64,000 bases of DNA from Mycobacterium sp. Root265 (GTDB lineage Bacteria; Actinomycetota; Actinomycetes; Mycobacteriales; Mycobacteriaceae): assembly GCF_001428895.1 (NCBI RefSeq), contig NZ_LMJA01000001.1:591618-655617 (forward strand), in the 5' to 3' direction. The translations under genes and the position numbers were made by a program. This document shows positions 33,971 through 43,112 of the stretch, in pieces. Below the pieces are notes generated by a model. That model was not told where the DNA came from and searched no databases. It saw only the letters and a program-made list of their open reading frames with translations. Within the stretch, counting starts at the first letter, position 1, and every line of letters starts with the position of its first letter.

Positions 33971-35218
33971 TCAGCCCATCGGCGGATTCATGATGATCGG
34001 CGGCGGCTGATCGTCCCCACCGATCCTCAGCTTGTCCCGGATTCGCTGCAGCAGCGGCCTCTTCGGCTGGTCATAGACCGGTCCCACCACCGGCGGCGGT
34101 GCGACCACGGCCGGCGGCGCCACGACGGGCGGCGGTGGCGGTGCGGCCGGCACCTCGAGGACATACGGCCCCTCGGCGGGGACGTTGTCCACGACGGTGT
34201 TCACCTCGGGCGGAGGTGCCGACTCGACGACGGGTTCGACGACCGGCGCGACGACCGCTTCGACCGGTTCCGGGATGACGGGAGCTTCGGCGGGCGGCGG
34301 GACGGCGACACTGGGCGCGGGCCGGACCACCGGCGCCTCGTCTACGACCCGTTCGGCGCTGACCGCCGGCTGCGGTGCGGCCTGCGGGGACGGTGAGAGT
34401 TGGACGGCGACCGCGACCGAGGCCGAGGCCACGAAGGTCACCGCCCCGGCCACCAGCAGGCCGGTGAGCACGCGGGCGGGCGTCACCCGGGATGCGCCGG
34501 CGGCGGCGTGGCGGCCGGCGGCACCCGAGGAGAACAACGGGCTCGAGTCCAGCGGCAGCCCCGCATTGTGGGTCGAGGCGAGTGCCGCCCCGCGCGCCAA
34601 CGCCAGCGGCGCCTCGGCCGGAGCGAAAACCGGAACCGACAGCGCTTCCTCGAGTTGGGGCAGCACGGCGTCGAACCCGCCGGCCGACCCGACCACCACC
34701 AGGGCCTCAGGCTGCCAGTCGGCCCGGGCGAAGACGGTGCTCAACCAGCCGATGAGGCTCTCGTCGGAGTCGATGGTGTGGTTGATCGCGGTCTGCACGG
34801 CACCGTCGCCGGTGTGCACGATCAGGGCGATCGCGGTGTCCGGTTCGATGACGCACACCGCGGAGGTCCGGTAGCCGATGACATCGGCCATTCCGCGGGC
34901 CAGCGCCTCGGTGGCCTCGGGCAGGCGGATGGGCACAACATTCTCGAACCCGGATTCGGTCAGCGATTCCATCAGCAGCGACGCCTCGACGTCCGCGTCG
35001 TCACTCCAGGTGACACCGATGGATTTGAGCCGTTCACCGCGTGCGGCCGCGATCGCCTCCACCGCGGCGGTGGCCCGTTCGGTGGCCGACCGACCGTCGG
35101 AACCGTCGACGGCGACCTCGTATGCGTCGTTGCGGCCGCCATCCGGCTGGTCACCGCCGCCGACGACCACCACTGACAGCGACCTTGGTGTCATCGACAA
35201 GCCGAGCACCGCGTCCAC
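33971..35218 (-). CDS. DUF7159-like single-pass membrane protein with proline-rich tail
   Basis: 415 residues from GTG 35218. The N-terminal 230 residues form a globular domain starting DAVLGLSMTPRSLSVVVVGG and containing VIEPDTAIALIVHTGDGAVQTAI and EALVVVGSAGGFDAVLPQLEEALSVPV, reminiscent of an actin/Hsp70-like ATPase fold. One TM segment follows at about 247-270, then 130 residues rich in Pro, Ala and Val ending in KRPLLQRIRDKLRIGG. A mycobacterial family of this design exists (compare Rv0312). The function is unknown; the N-terminal domain is probably cytoplasmic. Confidence 0.7.
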   Translation of the reverse strand: MDAVLGLSMTPRSLSVVVVGGGDQPDGGRNDAYEVAVDGSDGRSATERATAAVEAIAAARGERLKSIGVTWSDDADVEASLLMESLTESGFENVVPIRLPEATEALARGMADVIGYRTSAVCVIEPDTAIALIVHTGDGAVQTAINHTIDSDESLIGWLSTVFARADWQPEALVVVGSAGGFDAVLPQLEEALSVPVFAPAEAPLALARGAALASTHNAGLPLDSSPLFSSGAAGRHAAAGASRVTPARVLTGLLVAGAVTFVASASVAVAVQLSPSPQAAPQPAVSAERVVDEAPVVRPAPSVAVPPPAEAPVIPEPVEAVVAPVVEPVVESAPPPEVNTVVDNVPAEGPYVLEVPAAPPPPPVVAPPAVVAPPPVVGPVYDQPKRPLLQRIRDKLRIGGDDQPPPIIMNPPMG

Positions 35219-35485
35219 ATGTACCCCTTCGGACCCTCTTCGGCCGCACGCAGGCAGCCGCGTCGTGACGATGCATCCACCGTCGCGTTATCCGGCTGAG
35301 ACTACCTGCGCAGCGGCCAGGAACCCACCCGTGCAGGGGAATTCCGGGATTGGCGTTTGCTGATTCGTCGATCTGTACATGTGAGCTCAGTCAGAGCGTT
35401 TGCCGATGTTGGCCGGGCGGGAGCGACCCGCCACGACTTTCCGACAATGCATCGGCCCGACCGGACATCGTGGGAAGGTGGCGCT

Positions 35486-36964
35486 ATGACTGGGTCGGAA
35501 CGGGCCGGGGGCGGCCAGACAGATCAGCAGGCGGCGCGCACATTGTTCGGCCACCCGATCGGATTGACGAACCTGTTCGGTGTCGAACTGTGGGAACGGT
35601 TCTCCTTCTACGGGATGCTCACCATCCTCGGGTACTACCTGTACTACTCGGCCACCGATGGCGGCCTGGAACTGTCCAAGGCCACGGCGACCGGCATTGT
35701 GGGCGCCTACGGCGGGTTGGTGTACCTGTCGACAGTGCTGGGCGGCTGGCTGGCCGACCGCGTCCTCGGCATGGAACGCACCGTGTTCTACGGCGGCGTC
35801 GTCGTCATGCTCGGACACATCGCGCTGGCGGTACTGCCCGGAATCACCGGTGTAGCAGTAGGTCTGGTTTTCGTCGCCCTGGGTTCCGGCGCACTCAAGG
35901 CCAATGCTTCATCGCTGCTGGGCACGCTCTACGACAAGGGCGATGCGCGCGCCGACGGCGGTTTCACGCTGTTCTATCTCGGCATCAATCTGGGTGCCTT
36001 CGTCGGGCCCCTGATCACGGGCTTGCTGCAGACCCACGTCGGGTTCCACTACGGATTCGGGGCCGCCGCCATCGGTATGGCGCTCGGCCTGGTGCAGTAC
36101 GTGGTGTTCCGCCGCAACCTGGGGACGCACGGACGGGAGGTGCCCAACCCGCTGCCCCGCAGCGGTGTGTTCCCGGCCGTCGGGGTCGCGGTCGGAGTGA
36201 TCGCCGTTGCGGTCATCGCCTTCGCGACCGGGCTGGTGACACTGGACAACCTGTCCCAGGTCACCACCGGCGTCATCATCGTCGCCGCGATCGGCTACTT
36301 CGCCCTGTTGCTGACCAGCGCCAAAGTGACTGCGCTCGAACGCACCCGGGTGCGCGCCTTCATTCCGCTGTTCATCGCCAACGCCGTGTTCTGGTCGCTG
36401 TTCCAGCAGATCTTCACCGTCCTCGCGGTCTACTCGGACGAACGGATGAACTGGTCGATCTTCGGGTGGACGGCACCGTCGAGCTGGATCGGTTCGATCG
36501 AGCCGGTCTGGATCATCGTGCTGTCGCCACTGTTTGCCGTCATGTGGACCCGGTTGGGTCAGCGGGCGCCCACCACACCGCGGAAGTTCGCCTACGGCGT
36601 CATCGGCATGGGTGCGGCGTTCCTGCTGTTCCTCCCGTTCGCAGGCACCACGGGCCGCGCCGTTCCCGCGCTGTTCATCGTGGCGGTCATGGCCGGCTTC
36701 GCGGTCTCCGAGCTGATGATCTCCCCGATCGGCCTGGCCGTGACCACTCAACTTGCGCCGGAGGCTTTCCGGGCGCAGATGATGGCGCTGTACTTCTTCT
36801 CCGTCGGACTCGGGACGTCCATGTCCGGGGTGCTCTCGGGCTATTACGACCCGGCACACGAGTTCGCCTACTTCGGCATCCTCGGTCTGGTGGCGATCGC
36901 CGCGGGTCTGATCGTGCTGGCGTTCACCGGTCGCATCAGCCGTCTGATGGAGGGCGTGCATTAG
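35486..36964 (+). CDS. POT-family proton-coupled oligopeptide transporter
   Basis: 492 residues from ATG 35486 (GGAAGGTGG upstream). The POT signature ELWERFSFYGMLTILGYYLYY is at about residues 33-53, followed by GGLVYLSTVLGGWLADR and LYDKGDARADGGFTLFYLGINLGAFVGPLITG. About 12 to 14 hydrophobic segments. The family imports di- and tripeptides with protons through the cytoplasmic membrane. It is a single gene with a 267-base upstream gap and no obvious partner. Confidence 0.93.
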   Translation: MTGSERAGGGQTDQQAARTLFGHPIGLTNLFGVELWERFSFYGMLTILGYYLYYSATDGGLELSKATATGIVGAYGGLVYLSTVLGGWLADRVLGMERTVFYGGVVVMLGHIALAVLPGITGVAVGLVFVALGSGALKANASSLLGTLYDKGDARADGGFTLFYLGINLGAFVGPLITGLLQTHVGFHYGFGAAAIGMALGLVQYVVFRRNLGTHGREVPNPLPRSGVFPAVGVAVGVIAVAVIAFATGLVTLDNLSQVTTGVIIVAAIGYFALLLTSAKVTALERTRVRAFIPLFIANAVFWSLFQQIFTVLAVYSDERMNWSIFGWTAPSSWIGSIEPVWIIVLSPLFAVMWTRLGQRAPTTPRKFAYGVIGMGAAFLLFLPFAGTTGRAVPALFIVAVMAGFAVSELMISPIGLAVTTQLAPEAFRAQMMALYFFSVGLGTSMSGVLSGYYDPAHEFAYFGILGLVAIAAGLIVLAFTGRISRLMEGVH

Positions 36965-37182
36965 ACCAGCAACCTGCCGAGGCGTCAATTACGTGGGCAG
37001 GCACCAGGTTTAGCAACGAAGAGCCCCGGGTAGAGACCGGTCACCAGTTACTTCGGCTTGATGGGATCTGCGCCGAGTCGTGACCCGCGGCTCCCGCCAT
37101 CCCGAGGTGATCGGGCGCAGAATCGAAGCACGCCAGCACGTCTACATGACACCGAGGTCAGGTCGACGAAGGAGATGTACCC

Positions 37183-37407
37183 ATGATGTCCATGCTGCTC
37201 GAAGATCTGTTCGCGGACACCACCCGACGACACGGAACGGTCTACGTGTACAACCGTGGCTTCGGCCACTCGACGGCCAACTGTTCGTGCGGTTGGGCTG
37301 GCCGGCGGCGCCGCCTGAAGGCCGCCGCCGAACAGGATGCCTGGTCACATTGCGCGCGCGTCGGTTGCGCCGTGTCAGTCCCCCTGGTGAACCCCGCGCG
37401 TTGGTGA
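37183..37407 (+). CDS. Small Cys/His protein, possible zinc binder
   Basis: 74 residues from ATG 37183, with AAGGAG upstream. Cys34 and Cys36 (NCSCGW), a basic stretch RRRR and then His56, Cys57 and Cys62 could form a zinc site. The protein is short and basic. No family is recognised. Its last 33 bases overlap the convergent dehydratase gene. The 218 bases before it carry no gene. Confidence 0.6.
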   Translation: MMSMLLEDLFADTTRRHGTVYVYNRGFGHSTANCSCGWAGRRRRLKAAAEQDAWSHCARVGCAVSVPLVNPARW

Positions 37408-38361
37408 GTCCGCCACGATCTGGGCCAGCAGGGCCGGTTCGATGTTGCCACCGGACAGGATCATCACCGTCTTGCCCGGCGGTGTCCGGTGGCGTCGGTA
37501 GGCGGCCAGAGCCACCGCGCCGCTGGGCTCGCTGACCAGCCTCGCCTGTATGGCCAATTCGGCCACCGCAGAACGTATTTCGTCTTCGCTGACCGTCAGC
37601 ACATCGGTGAGCACCTGCTGCAGATGAGCGAACGTCAGCTCCGACGGTTCCGAGCGCAGGCCGTCGGCGATGGTCCGGTTGCGGTCCCCGATCGACATGC
37701 TGACCCGACTGCCCTGACGCAGGCCTGCTGCGGTGTCGGCCGCCAGCTCCGGTTCCACGCCGAATATCTGGGCCTGTGGGCACAGCGCGCGGATGGCGGT
37801 GCCGATGCCGGAGGCCAGCCCGCCCCCGCTGACCGGGACCAGGACCGTCCTCACATCGGGCAGATCCTCGGCGATCTCCAGGCCGATCGTGCCCTGGCCC
37901 GCGATGACGTCAGGATGGTCGAACGGCGGCACCAGCGTCGCGCCGGTCTCTTCGACGAGTTGCGCGGCAACCGCTTCGCGCTCACCCGCGCCGCACAGCA
38001 CCACCCGGGCACCATGGCCTCTCGTTCGCGCCACCTTCACCGCGGGGGTCTCCTCGGGCATCACGATGTGCGCGTCGATGCCGAATTGTGCCGCGGCGTA
38101 AGCGACTGCCTGCGCGTGGTTTCCGCTCGAGTACGCGACGACACCTCGCTGCCGCAGACCGGCGTCGATCCTGCCGATGGCATTGAGCGCACCGCGCACC
38201 TTGAAGGCGCCGATCACCTGCAGGCTCTCCGGCTTGATCCACAGCGGCCGGTCGTGATCGGCCCACGGCGCCGGGATGAGCGGGGTACGCATGATGCTGC
38301 CGCGCAACCGATCCGCCGCCGCCCTGATCTCGTCGACCGTCACGAGGGTGGGCGCGCTCAT
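37375..38361 (-). CDS. Threonine/serine dehydratase-like PLP enzyme
   Basis: 328 residues from ATG 38361. The PLP lysine lies in QVIGAFKVRGALN; SSGNHAQAVAYAA binds phosphate; the glycine loop is PVSGGGLASGIG. This is a fold-type II enzyme without the regulatory ACT-like domain of biosynthetic IlvA, so it is a catabolic or serine-racemase-type dehydratase. The substrate is likely L-threonine or L-serine. It is divergent from a thioesterase gene and overlaps the small Cys/His gene at its 3' end. Confidence 0.88.
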   Translation of the reverse strand: MSAPTLVTVDEIRAAADRLRGSIMRTPLIPAPWADHDRPLWIKPESLQVIGAFKVRGALNAIGRIDAGLRQRGVVAYSSGNHAQAVAYAAAQFGIDAHIVMPEETPAVKVARTRGHGARVVLCGAGEREAVAAQLVEETGATLVPPFDHPDVIAGQGTIGLEIAEDLPDVRTVLVPVSGGGLASGIGTAIRALCPQAQIFGVEPELAADTAAGLRQGSRVSMSIGDRNRTIADGLRSEPSELTFAHLQQVLTDVLTVSEDEIRSAVAELAIQARLVSEPSGAVALAAYRRHRTPPGKTVMILSGGNIEPALLAQIVADSPTRGVHQGD

Positions 38362-38422
38362 CGACGTTCCGCCGCTGCAGAGATCACCGTTCGATGCTAG
38401 CGGTGGCGCGCAGTCGTGGTGC

Positions 38423-38854
38423 ATGGTGACTGGCGTGAGCTCACTGAAAATCGTGCCCCGGTACGCCGAGATCGATCAGCAGGGCGTGGTGTTCAACGGC
38501 CACTACCTGACCTGGTTCGACGAGGCGTGCACCGCTCTGCTCGGCGAGCACGGCGTCGACTACGCCCAACTGATGTCGTCCGGAGTCGACTTCAAAGTCG
38601 TGCACAGCGACATCGACTACCGGACATCGGTGCGCTGGCGCGACGCTGTCCGGGTCGAGGCGGTCTGCGACCACATCGGCACCACCAGCTTCGCGGTCGC
38701 CTTCACGGTGCTGCGCACCGCCGCCGATGACCCGCAGCGCACCGAACAGGTCGCGGTGCGCGGACGCAACGTGTACGTGGTGGTGTCCACCGACAGCTGG
38801 GCCAAGCGCGACGTATCCGACGAGTTGCGCCGGGCGTTGGAAGCCGCGCGTTAG
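38423..38854 (+). CDS. Hotdog-fold thioesterase (4HBT type)
   Basis: 143 residues from ATG 38423; GTGs at 38426 and 38435 are alternatives. The motif YAEIDQQGVVFNGHYLTWFDEACTALL is the 4-hydroxybenzoyl-CoA thioesterase signature, where the conserved Asp (D in EIDQQG) is catalytic in relatives. FKVVHSDIDYRTSVRWRDAV forms the central strand pair. It cleaves an acyl-CoA thioester. It is divergent from the dehydratase and ends three bases before the convergent methyltransferase stop. Confidence 0.88.
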   Translation: MVTGVSSLKIVPRYAEIDQQGVVFNGHYLTWFDEACTALLGEHGVDYAQLMSSGVDFKVVHSDIDYRTSVRWRDAVRVEAVCDHIGTTSFAVAFTVLRTAADDPQRTEQVAVRGRNVYVVVSTDSWAKRDVSDELRRALEAAR

Positions 38855-38857
38855 GGA

Positions 38858-39748
38858 TCAGGCCTTGTGCAAGGTGAACTGGCAGACGTCGGTGTACCCG
38901 TCCCGGAACAGCTCGGAGCAGCCGGTCAGGTACCGCATGTAGCGGTCGTAGACCTCTTCGGACTGGATGGCGATCGCCTCGTCGCGGCGGGCCTCCAGAG
39001 CGTCGGCCCAGATCGTCAGCGTGCGCGCGTAGTGCAACCGCAGCGATTGCACCCGTTGCACCTCGAAGCCGGCCTTGGCGGCATGCTCCTCGACCACCGA
39101 CACGAACGGCAGCATCCCGCCCGGGAAGATCTCGTCCATGATGAATTTGAAGAACTTCAGCTTCGTCATGGTCAGCGGCAGCCCGCGTTCCTTGAAGTCG
39201 GCATCACTGGGCTTGACGATGGTGTGCAGCAGCATGGAGCCCCCGGCCGGCAGCGCGGAGTAGGCCATCTTGAAGAAGTCGTCGTACCGGTTGGCGCCGA
39301 AATGCTCGAATGCGCCGATCGACACAATGCGGTCGACGGAACCGCTGAACTGCTCCCAGCCTTCCAGCAGCACCTCGCGGGACCGTTCGGTGTCAAGGCC
39401 GTCGAACAGCTCCTGCACGTGGGCCTGCTGGTTGCGGCTCAGCGTCAACCCGACCACGTCGACGTCGTAACGCTCGATGGCGCGCTTGAGCGTGGCACCC
39501 CACCCGCAGCCGACGTCCAGCAGCTTCATCCCCGGCTGCAGCCCCAGCTTGCCCAGCGACAGGTCGATCTTCGCGTACTGAGCCTCTTCCAAGGTCATGT
39601 CGTCGCGTTCGAAATAGGCACAGCTGTAGGTCTGGGTGGGATCCAGAAACAGCCGGAAGAAATCGTCCGACAGGTCGTAATGCGCCTGAACGTCCTCGAA
39701 ATGCGGTGTGAGGCCGGTTTCGGGAACTCGGTTGTCTGATGCGGGCAA
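38858..39748 (-). CDS. Cyclopropane mycolic acid synthase-type methyltransferase
   Basis: 296 residues. HFEDVQAHYDLSDDFFRLFLDPTQTYSCAYF is the family's N-terminal signature; the SAM motif is LLDVGCGWGATLKRAIE (76-92). Later blocks are GAFEHFGANRYDDFF and LRLHYARTLTIWADALEARRDEAI. This is the CmaA/MmaA/PcaA family, SAM-dependent enzymes that cyclopropanate or methylate meromycolate chains or related unsaturated lipids. The specific modification cannot be read from sequence. Cytoplasmic. Confidence 0.93.
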   Translation of the reverse strand: MPASDNRVPETGLTPHFEDVQAHYDLSDDFFRLFLDPTQTYSCAYFERDDMTLEEAQYAKIDLSLGKLGLQPGMKLLDVGCGWGATLKRAIERYDVDVVGLTLSRNQQAHVQELFDGLDTERSREVLLEGWEQFSGSVDRIVSIGAFEHFGANRYDDFFKMAYSALPAGGSMLLHTIVKPSDADFKERGLPLTMTKLKFFKFIMDEIFPGGMLPFVSVVEEHAAKAGFEVQRVQSLRLHYARTLTIWADALEARRDEAIAIQSEEVYDRYMRYLTGCSELFRDGYTDVCQFTLHKA

Positions 39749-39832
39749 GTCAGCCCTTTCACTAGTGGCGCGTACATGGACCGGCTCGTTGCGTGAACCC
39801 TCCCCCGTTGCGTGGAGTTTACGCCCGGGAGC

Positions 39833-39850
39833 CTGATGCGTTTACATCAG
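39833..39850. promoter_or_regulatory. Inverted repeat CTGATG-N6-CATCAG
   Basis: Perfect 6-bp arms with a six-base loop in the 255-base gap between the mycolate methyltransferase (start 39748) and the following gene (40004). A 9-bp direct repeat CGTTGCGTG occurs twice just before it (39787-39795, 39806-39814). Either element could serve the methyltransferase promoter. Confidence 0.4.
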
Positions 39851-40003
39851 CGAACAGTGTCGCGCATGGTGTGGTCTCCGGCAGGCGTTCTACCAGCTGC
39901 TTTCACCAGCGGTCCCGAGTCTGGACAACAGAAACGGATCCGCTCCGGAGCGAACCGCCCATCATCTCTTGTGCTGGGCCCAGCAACGGCCCAAAGTGGA
40001 AAA

Positions 40004-40411
40004 ATGACCGAACAATGGATCCAGGGGCGCACCCTACAGCGGATCATGTTCCGCGACGGTCTGGTGCTCAACCTCGACGAATACAACGAACTCGTCATCT
40101 CCGCACCCATGGAGTTGACCTTGCCGGAACTCGGCGGCGGCGCCTCGGGCGCGGCCGAGGTCGTGGCCATCGATCCGACTGCGGTACGCAACGAGCAGAA
40201 GCCGCTCTTCGACTTTGCCGGTACCACCTGCACGCATGCCGACTGGGATGACGACGGCAGCCTACACCTGCAATTTTCCGGTGGGCAGCACATCGACGTT
40301 CCCAGCGACGACGCGCACACCTCGTGGGAGCTGTACGGCAAGCACCACGGGTACGCGGCCTGCCTGCCACACGGACGGGTCCGCGTGGTGCGCCACGATC
40401 TGCCCGACTGA
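40004..40411 (+). CDS. DUF6188-like conserved protein
   Basis: 135 residues from ATG 40004. The sequence reads as a beta-sandwich (LQRIMFRDGLVLNLDEYNELVISAPMELTLPE, then SLHLQFSGGQHIDVPSDDAHTSWELYGKHHGYAACLPHGRVRVV). The WELYG end block is seen in a family of small actinobacterial proteins of unknown function. There is no membrane segment or signal. It precedes a P450 gene in the same direction by 52 bases. Confidence 0.7.
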   Translation: MTEQWIQGRTLQRIMFRDGLVLNLDEYNELVISAPMELTLPELGGGASGAAEVVAIDPTAVRNEQKPLFDFAGTTCTHADWDDDGSLHLQFSGGQHIDVPSDDAHTSWELYGKHHGYAACLPHGRVRVVRHDLPD

Positions 40412-40463
40412 GCGGCCCCGTCAAAAGCCGGTGACCCGCGCGCGGCGAACCTAAGCTACGGCC

Positions 40464-41747
40464 ATGCCGATCACGACACATGTCAACGGATCGCAGCCCC
40501 GCCAGGTCGAGCTGTCCGAGATCGATCTCGGATCCTGGCGGTTCTGGTCACAGGACGACGATTTCCGGGACGGCGCCTTCGCGACCCTGCGCCGGGAGGC
40601 CCCGGTGTCGTTCCACGCCCCGATCACCGGTGAAGGTGTCGACGCCGGTGCCGGGCACTGGGCGCTCGCGCGCTACGACGACGTGCACTTCGCGAGCCGG
40701 CACCCCGACGTGTTCAGCTCCAGCCCGAACATCACCATCGGCGATCAGACCCCCGAACTCGCCGAGTACTTCGGGTCCATGATCGCCATGGACGACCCGC
40801 GGCACAGCAGGCTGCGCAATATCGTGCGCAGCGCCTTCACGCCCAAGGTGCTCGCCCGGATCGAGGAATCGGTACGTGAACGCGCCCGCCACCTGGTCTC
40901 GCGGATGGTCGCCGACCATCCTGACGGCCGGGCCGATCTGGTGACGACGCTGGCCGGCCCACTTCCGCTGCAGGTGATCTGCGACATGATGGGCATCGAC
41001 GAGCACGATCACGACAAGATCTTCCATTGGACGAATGTGATCCTCGGTTTCGGAGACCCCGACCTCACCACCGATTTCGACGAGTTCGCGCACGTCGCCA
41101 TGGATATCGGTGCGTACGCCAAGGACCTGGCCGAGGACCGGCGGGCCCGACCGGGCGAAGATCTGACCACCGCACTGGTGGCCGCCGAAGTGGACGGCGA
41201 ACAGCTGACATCGGCGGAGGTGGCGTCGTTCTTCATCCTGCTGGTGGTCGCGGGCAACGAGACCACCCGCAATGCGATCAGCCACGGTGTCGCCGCGTTG
41301 AGCCGCTTTCCCGAGCAACGCGACCTCTGGTGGTCGGACTATGAGGCGCTGGCGCCGACCGCCGTGGAGGAGATCGTCCGCTGGGCCTCCCCGGTGGCCT
41401 ACATGCGGCGTACCCTCACCCGCGATACCGAGCTCAGCGGTGTCGCGATGGCCGCCGGCGACAAGGTCACCCTGTGGTACGGATCGGCGAACCGAGACGA
41501 AACCCGTTTCACCGACCCGTGGCGTTTCGACATCCGGCGCAGCCCCAATCCGCATGTCGGTTTCGGGGGCGGCGGCGCACATTTCTGCCTCGGTGCCAAT
41601 CTGGCCCGTCGCGAGATCACGGTCGCGTTCGAGGAGTTGCACCGGCAGATACCGGATCTGGCGGCCGACGCCGAGCCGGATCGACTGCTGTCGCCGTTCA
41701 TCCACGGCATCAAGCGCCTGCCGGTGCGCTGGACGCCGCCAGGTTAA
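40464..41747 (+). CDS. Cytochrome P450
   Basis: 427 residues. I-helix VAGNETTRN, ExxR in VEEIVRWASPV, haem loop FGGGGAHFCLGANLARREI. It groups by eye with mycobacterial P450s of the CYP125/CYP189 type (LARFDD-like region ALARYDDVHFASRHPDVFSSSPN). It needs an external ferredoxin, none of which is adjacent. The substrate is unknown, probably a lipid or steroid. The stop overlaps that of the convergent FAD oxidoreductase within TTAA. Confidence 0.92.
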   Translation: MPITTHVNGSQPRQVELSEIDLGSWRFWSQDDDFRDGAFATLRREAPVSFHAPITGEGVDAGAGHWALARYDDVHFASRHPDVFSSSPNITIGDQTPELAEYFGSMIAMDDPRHSRLRNIVRSAFTPKVLARIEESVRERARHLVSRMVADHPDGRADLVTTLAGPLPLQVICDMMGIDEHDHDKIFHWTNVILGFGDPDLTTDFDEFAHVAMDIGAYAKDLAEDRRARPGEDLTTALVAAEVDGEQLTSAEVASFFILLVVAGNETTRNAISHGVAALSRFPEQRDLWWSDYEALAPTAVEEIVRWASPVAYMRRTLTRDTELSGVAMAAGDKVTLWYGSANRDETRFTDPWRFDIRRSPNPHVGFGGGGAHFCLGANLARREITVAFEELHRQIPDLAADAEPDRLLSPFIHGIKRLPVRWTPPG

Positions 41748-43054
41748 GCGATCTGTGCGGTGAGCGAACGGCACAACGCGGCGAGTTCGTCGCGCGAGGG
41801 GCCATGCGGGAACCCGGGGCGCCAGCCGGTGGCGTACACGGCTCGGGCCAGGGGCTCGGCGGCCGCCAGGCCGCCCGGGGGTACGTCCATCCGGTGATAC
41901 GGCGCGATCAACGCGGCCAGCCGGGGATCACGCTCGGCGGCGGCCGAGATGACATCACTGGGCAGCGGCGTGGAGAGGTCGACGTCCTCCCCCGCCCATC
42001 GGCGCAATCGGTGACCGTCGGCGTACACCTGGTCGTCGAACCACGGTTTGACGACCACCTCGCACCACGAATCGAAGTCCGCGGTGAGTTGCTCGATCTC
42101 GTTGGGCGACAGATTGTTTCCGCCGATCCTGTCGACGAGCTCGCGAGCCTGCCACAGGGCCAGCGCGACGCCGCGCCCGGCCAGCGGCGTGGTGGTGCAG
42201 ACCGCGTCGCCGACGGAGATCACACCGGAAACGTATGGACGCCCGGCGTCGTCCAGCTGGCCGCGATAACCGTTGTAGAGGCGTCCACCGGCGAGTACCG
42301 GGGTGATGGCATCCGATCGCCCGGCGGCCGTCCATTCGCAGAGCTGCGGGATGGCGCCGATCACCGATTCGAAGACCGCCACGTCACGGAGTTCGCGCAA
42401 CCGTGGGTCGGAACCGTCATGGATGATCGTGACCGAGAATGTCCGGGCATCGTGAACGAAGGCGATCGCGATGTAGCCGTCCATGCTTAGCGACAGGCCG
42501 ATCGGGCTGTTCATCGGCGGAAGGCCCGCCCCGCGCAGCCGGTACTGGCGGGTCACGTAGACGGCACCGCAGTCCACGACGGTCCCGGATCGTGGCGGCC
42601 TTCCGGTCAGCCTGCCGCTGCGTCCGGTCGCGTCGATGACCAGATCGGACGGGTTCGGGACGCCGTCGATGAGCAGTCCGGTGCGGCCGCACGTCACGTG
42701 GCCCGTCCGGACCGTGACGCGGGGGGTGCGCTGGGCGTGCTCTCGGAGCACGGAATCGAAGGTGGCCCGACGGCACAGCAGCGCGATCGCCCGGCCGTCG
42801 CCGTCGTAGGCAACCTCGGCCCGTCGCGCCGCAAGATCGTCCAGCACACAAGGCATCTCAGCGTGCAGCACATCAACCACCGGTCCTCGGAAGGTGTGCG
42901 CATGGTGTAACTGCATGACACCGCGGCGTCGCCACAGGCCGCGGGGTGGCGGGCCCGGCTCGCGGTCGACCAGGTCGATATCGTGCCCGCGGCGGGCCAA
43001 GGCAAGTGCGCAATAGAGTCCCGACGGGCCCGCACCGACAACGAGGATCCGCAT
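41744..43054 (-). CDS. FAD-dependent oxidoreductase (aromatic hydroxylase-like)
   Basis: 436 residues. The N-terminal dinucleotide-binding motif GAGPSGLYCALALARRGHDIDLVDRE, the DLVIDATGRSGR block and the second FAD motif GVISVGDAVCTTTPLAGRGVALAL place it with group A flavin monooxygenases and geranylgeranyl-reductase-like proteins. The substrate is unknown. It is divergent from a TetR regulator with a 58-base gap holding a 13-bp palindrome, so TetR control is likely. The gene overlaps the P450 stop. Confidence 0.87.
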   Translation of the reverse strand: MRILVVGAGPSGLYCALALARRGHDIDLVDREPGPPPRGLWRRRGVMQLHHAHTFRGPVVDVLHAEMPCVLDDLAARRAEVAYDGDGRAIALLCRRATFDSVLREHAQRTPRVTVRTGHVTCGRTGLLIDGVPNPSDLVIDATGRSGRLTGRPPRSGTVVDCGAVYVTRQYRLRGAGLPPMNSPIGLSLSMDGYIAIAFVHDARTFSVTIIHDGSDPRLRELRDVAVFESVIGAIPQLCEWTAAGRSDAITPVLAGGRLYNGYRGQLDDAGRPYVSGVISVGDAVCTTTPLAGRGVALALWQARELVDRIGGNNLSPNEIEQLTADFDSWCEVVVKPWFDDQVYADGHRLRRWAGEDVDLSTPLPSDVISAAAERDPRLAALIAPYHRMDVPPGGLAAAEPLARAVYATGWRPGFPHGPSRDELAALCRSLTAQIA

Positions 43055-43091
43055 CGCGCCTCCAATTCAGGATACTGATAGTGTAGTGATT

Positions 43092-43104
43092 TCACTCAGA
43101 GTGA
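43092..43104. promoter_or_regulatory. Candidate TetR operator TCACTC-A-GAGTGA
   Basis: Perfect 6-bp arms with a one-base centre, between the divergent FAD oxidoreductase and TetR genes and eight bases before the TetR start. It overlaps the ribosome binding site of tetR, so a bound dimer would block both genes. Confidence 0.6.
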
Positions 43105-43112
43105 GGTAAAAA

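Noticed and set aside
36972-37000. CCTGCC/GGCAGG hairpin after the POT transporter as a terminator
   Set aside because: The stem is only six pairs with a 17-base loop and no T run, too weak to call.
35350-37083. 577-codon plus-strand frame overlapping the POT transporter in another frame
   Set aside because: It is an Arg/His/Gly-rich frame-shifted shadow of the transporter with no motif of its own.
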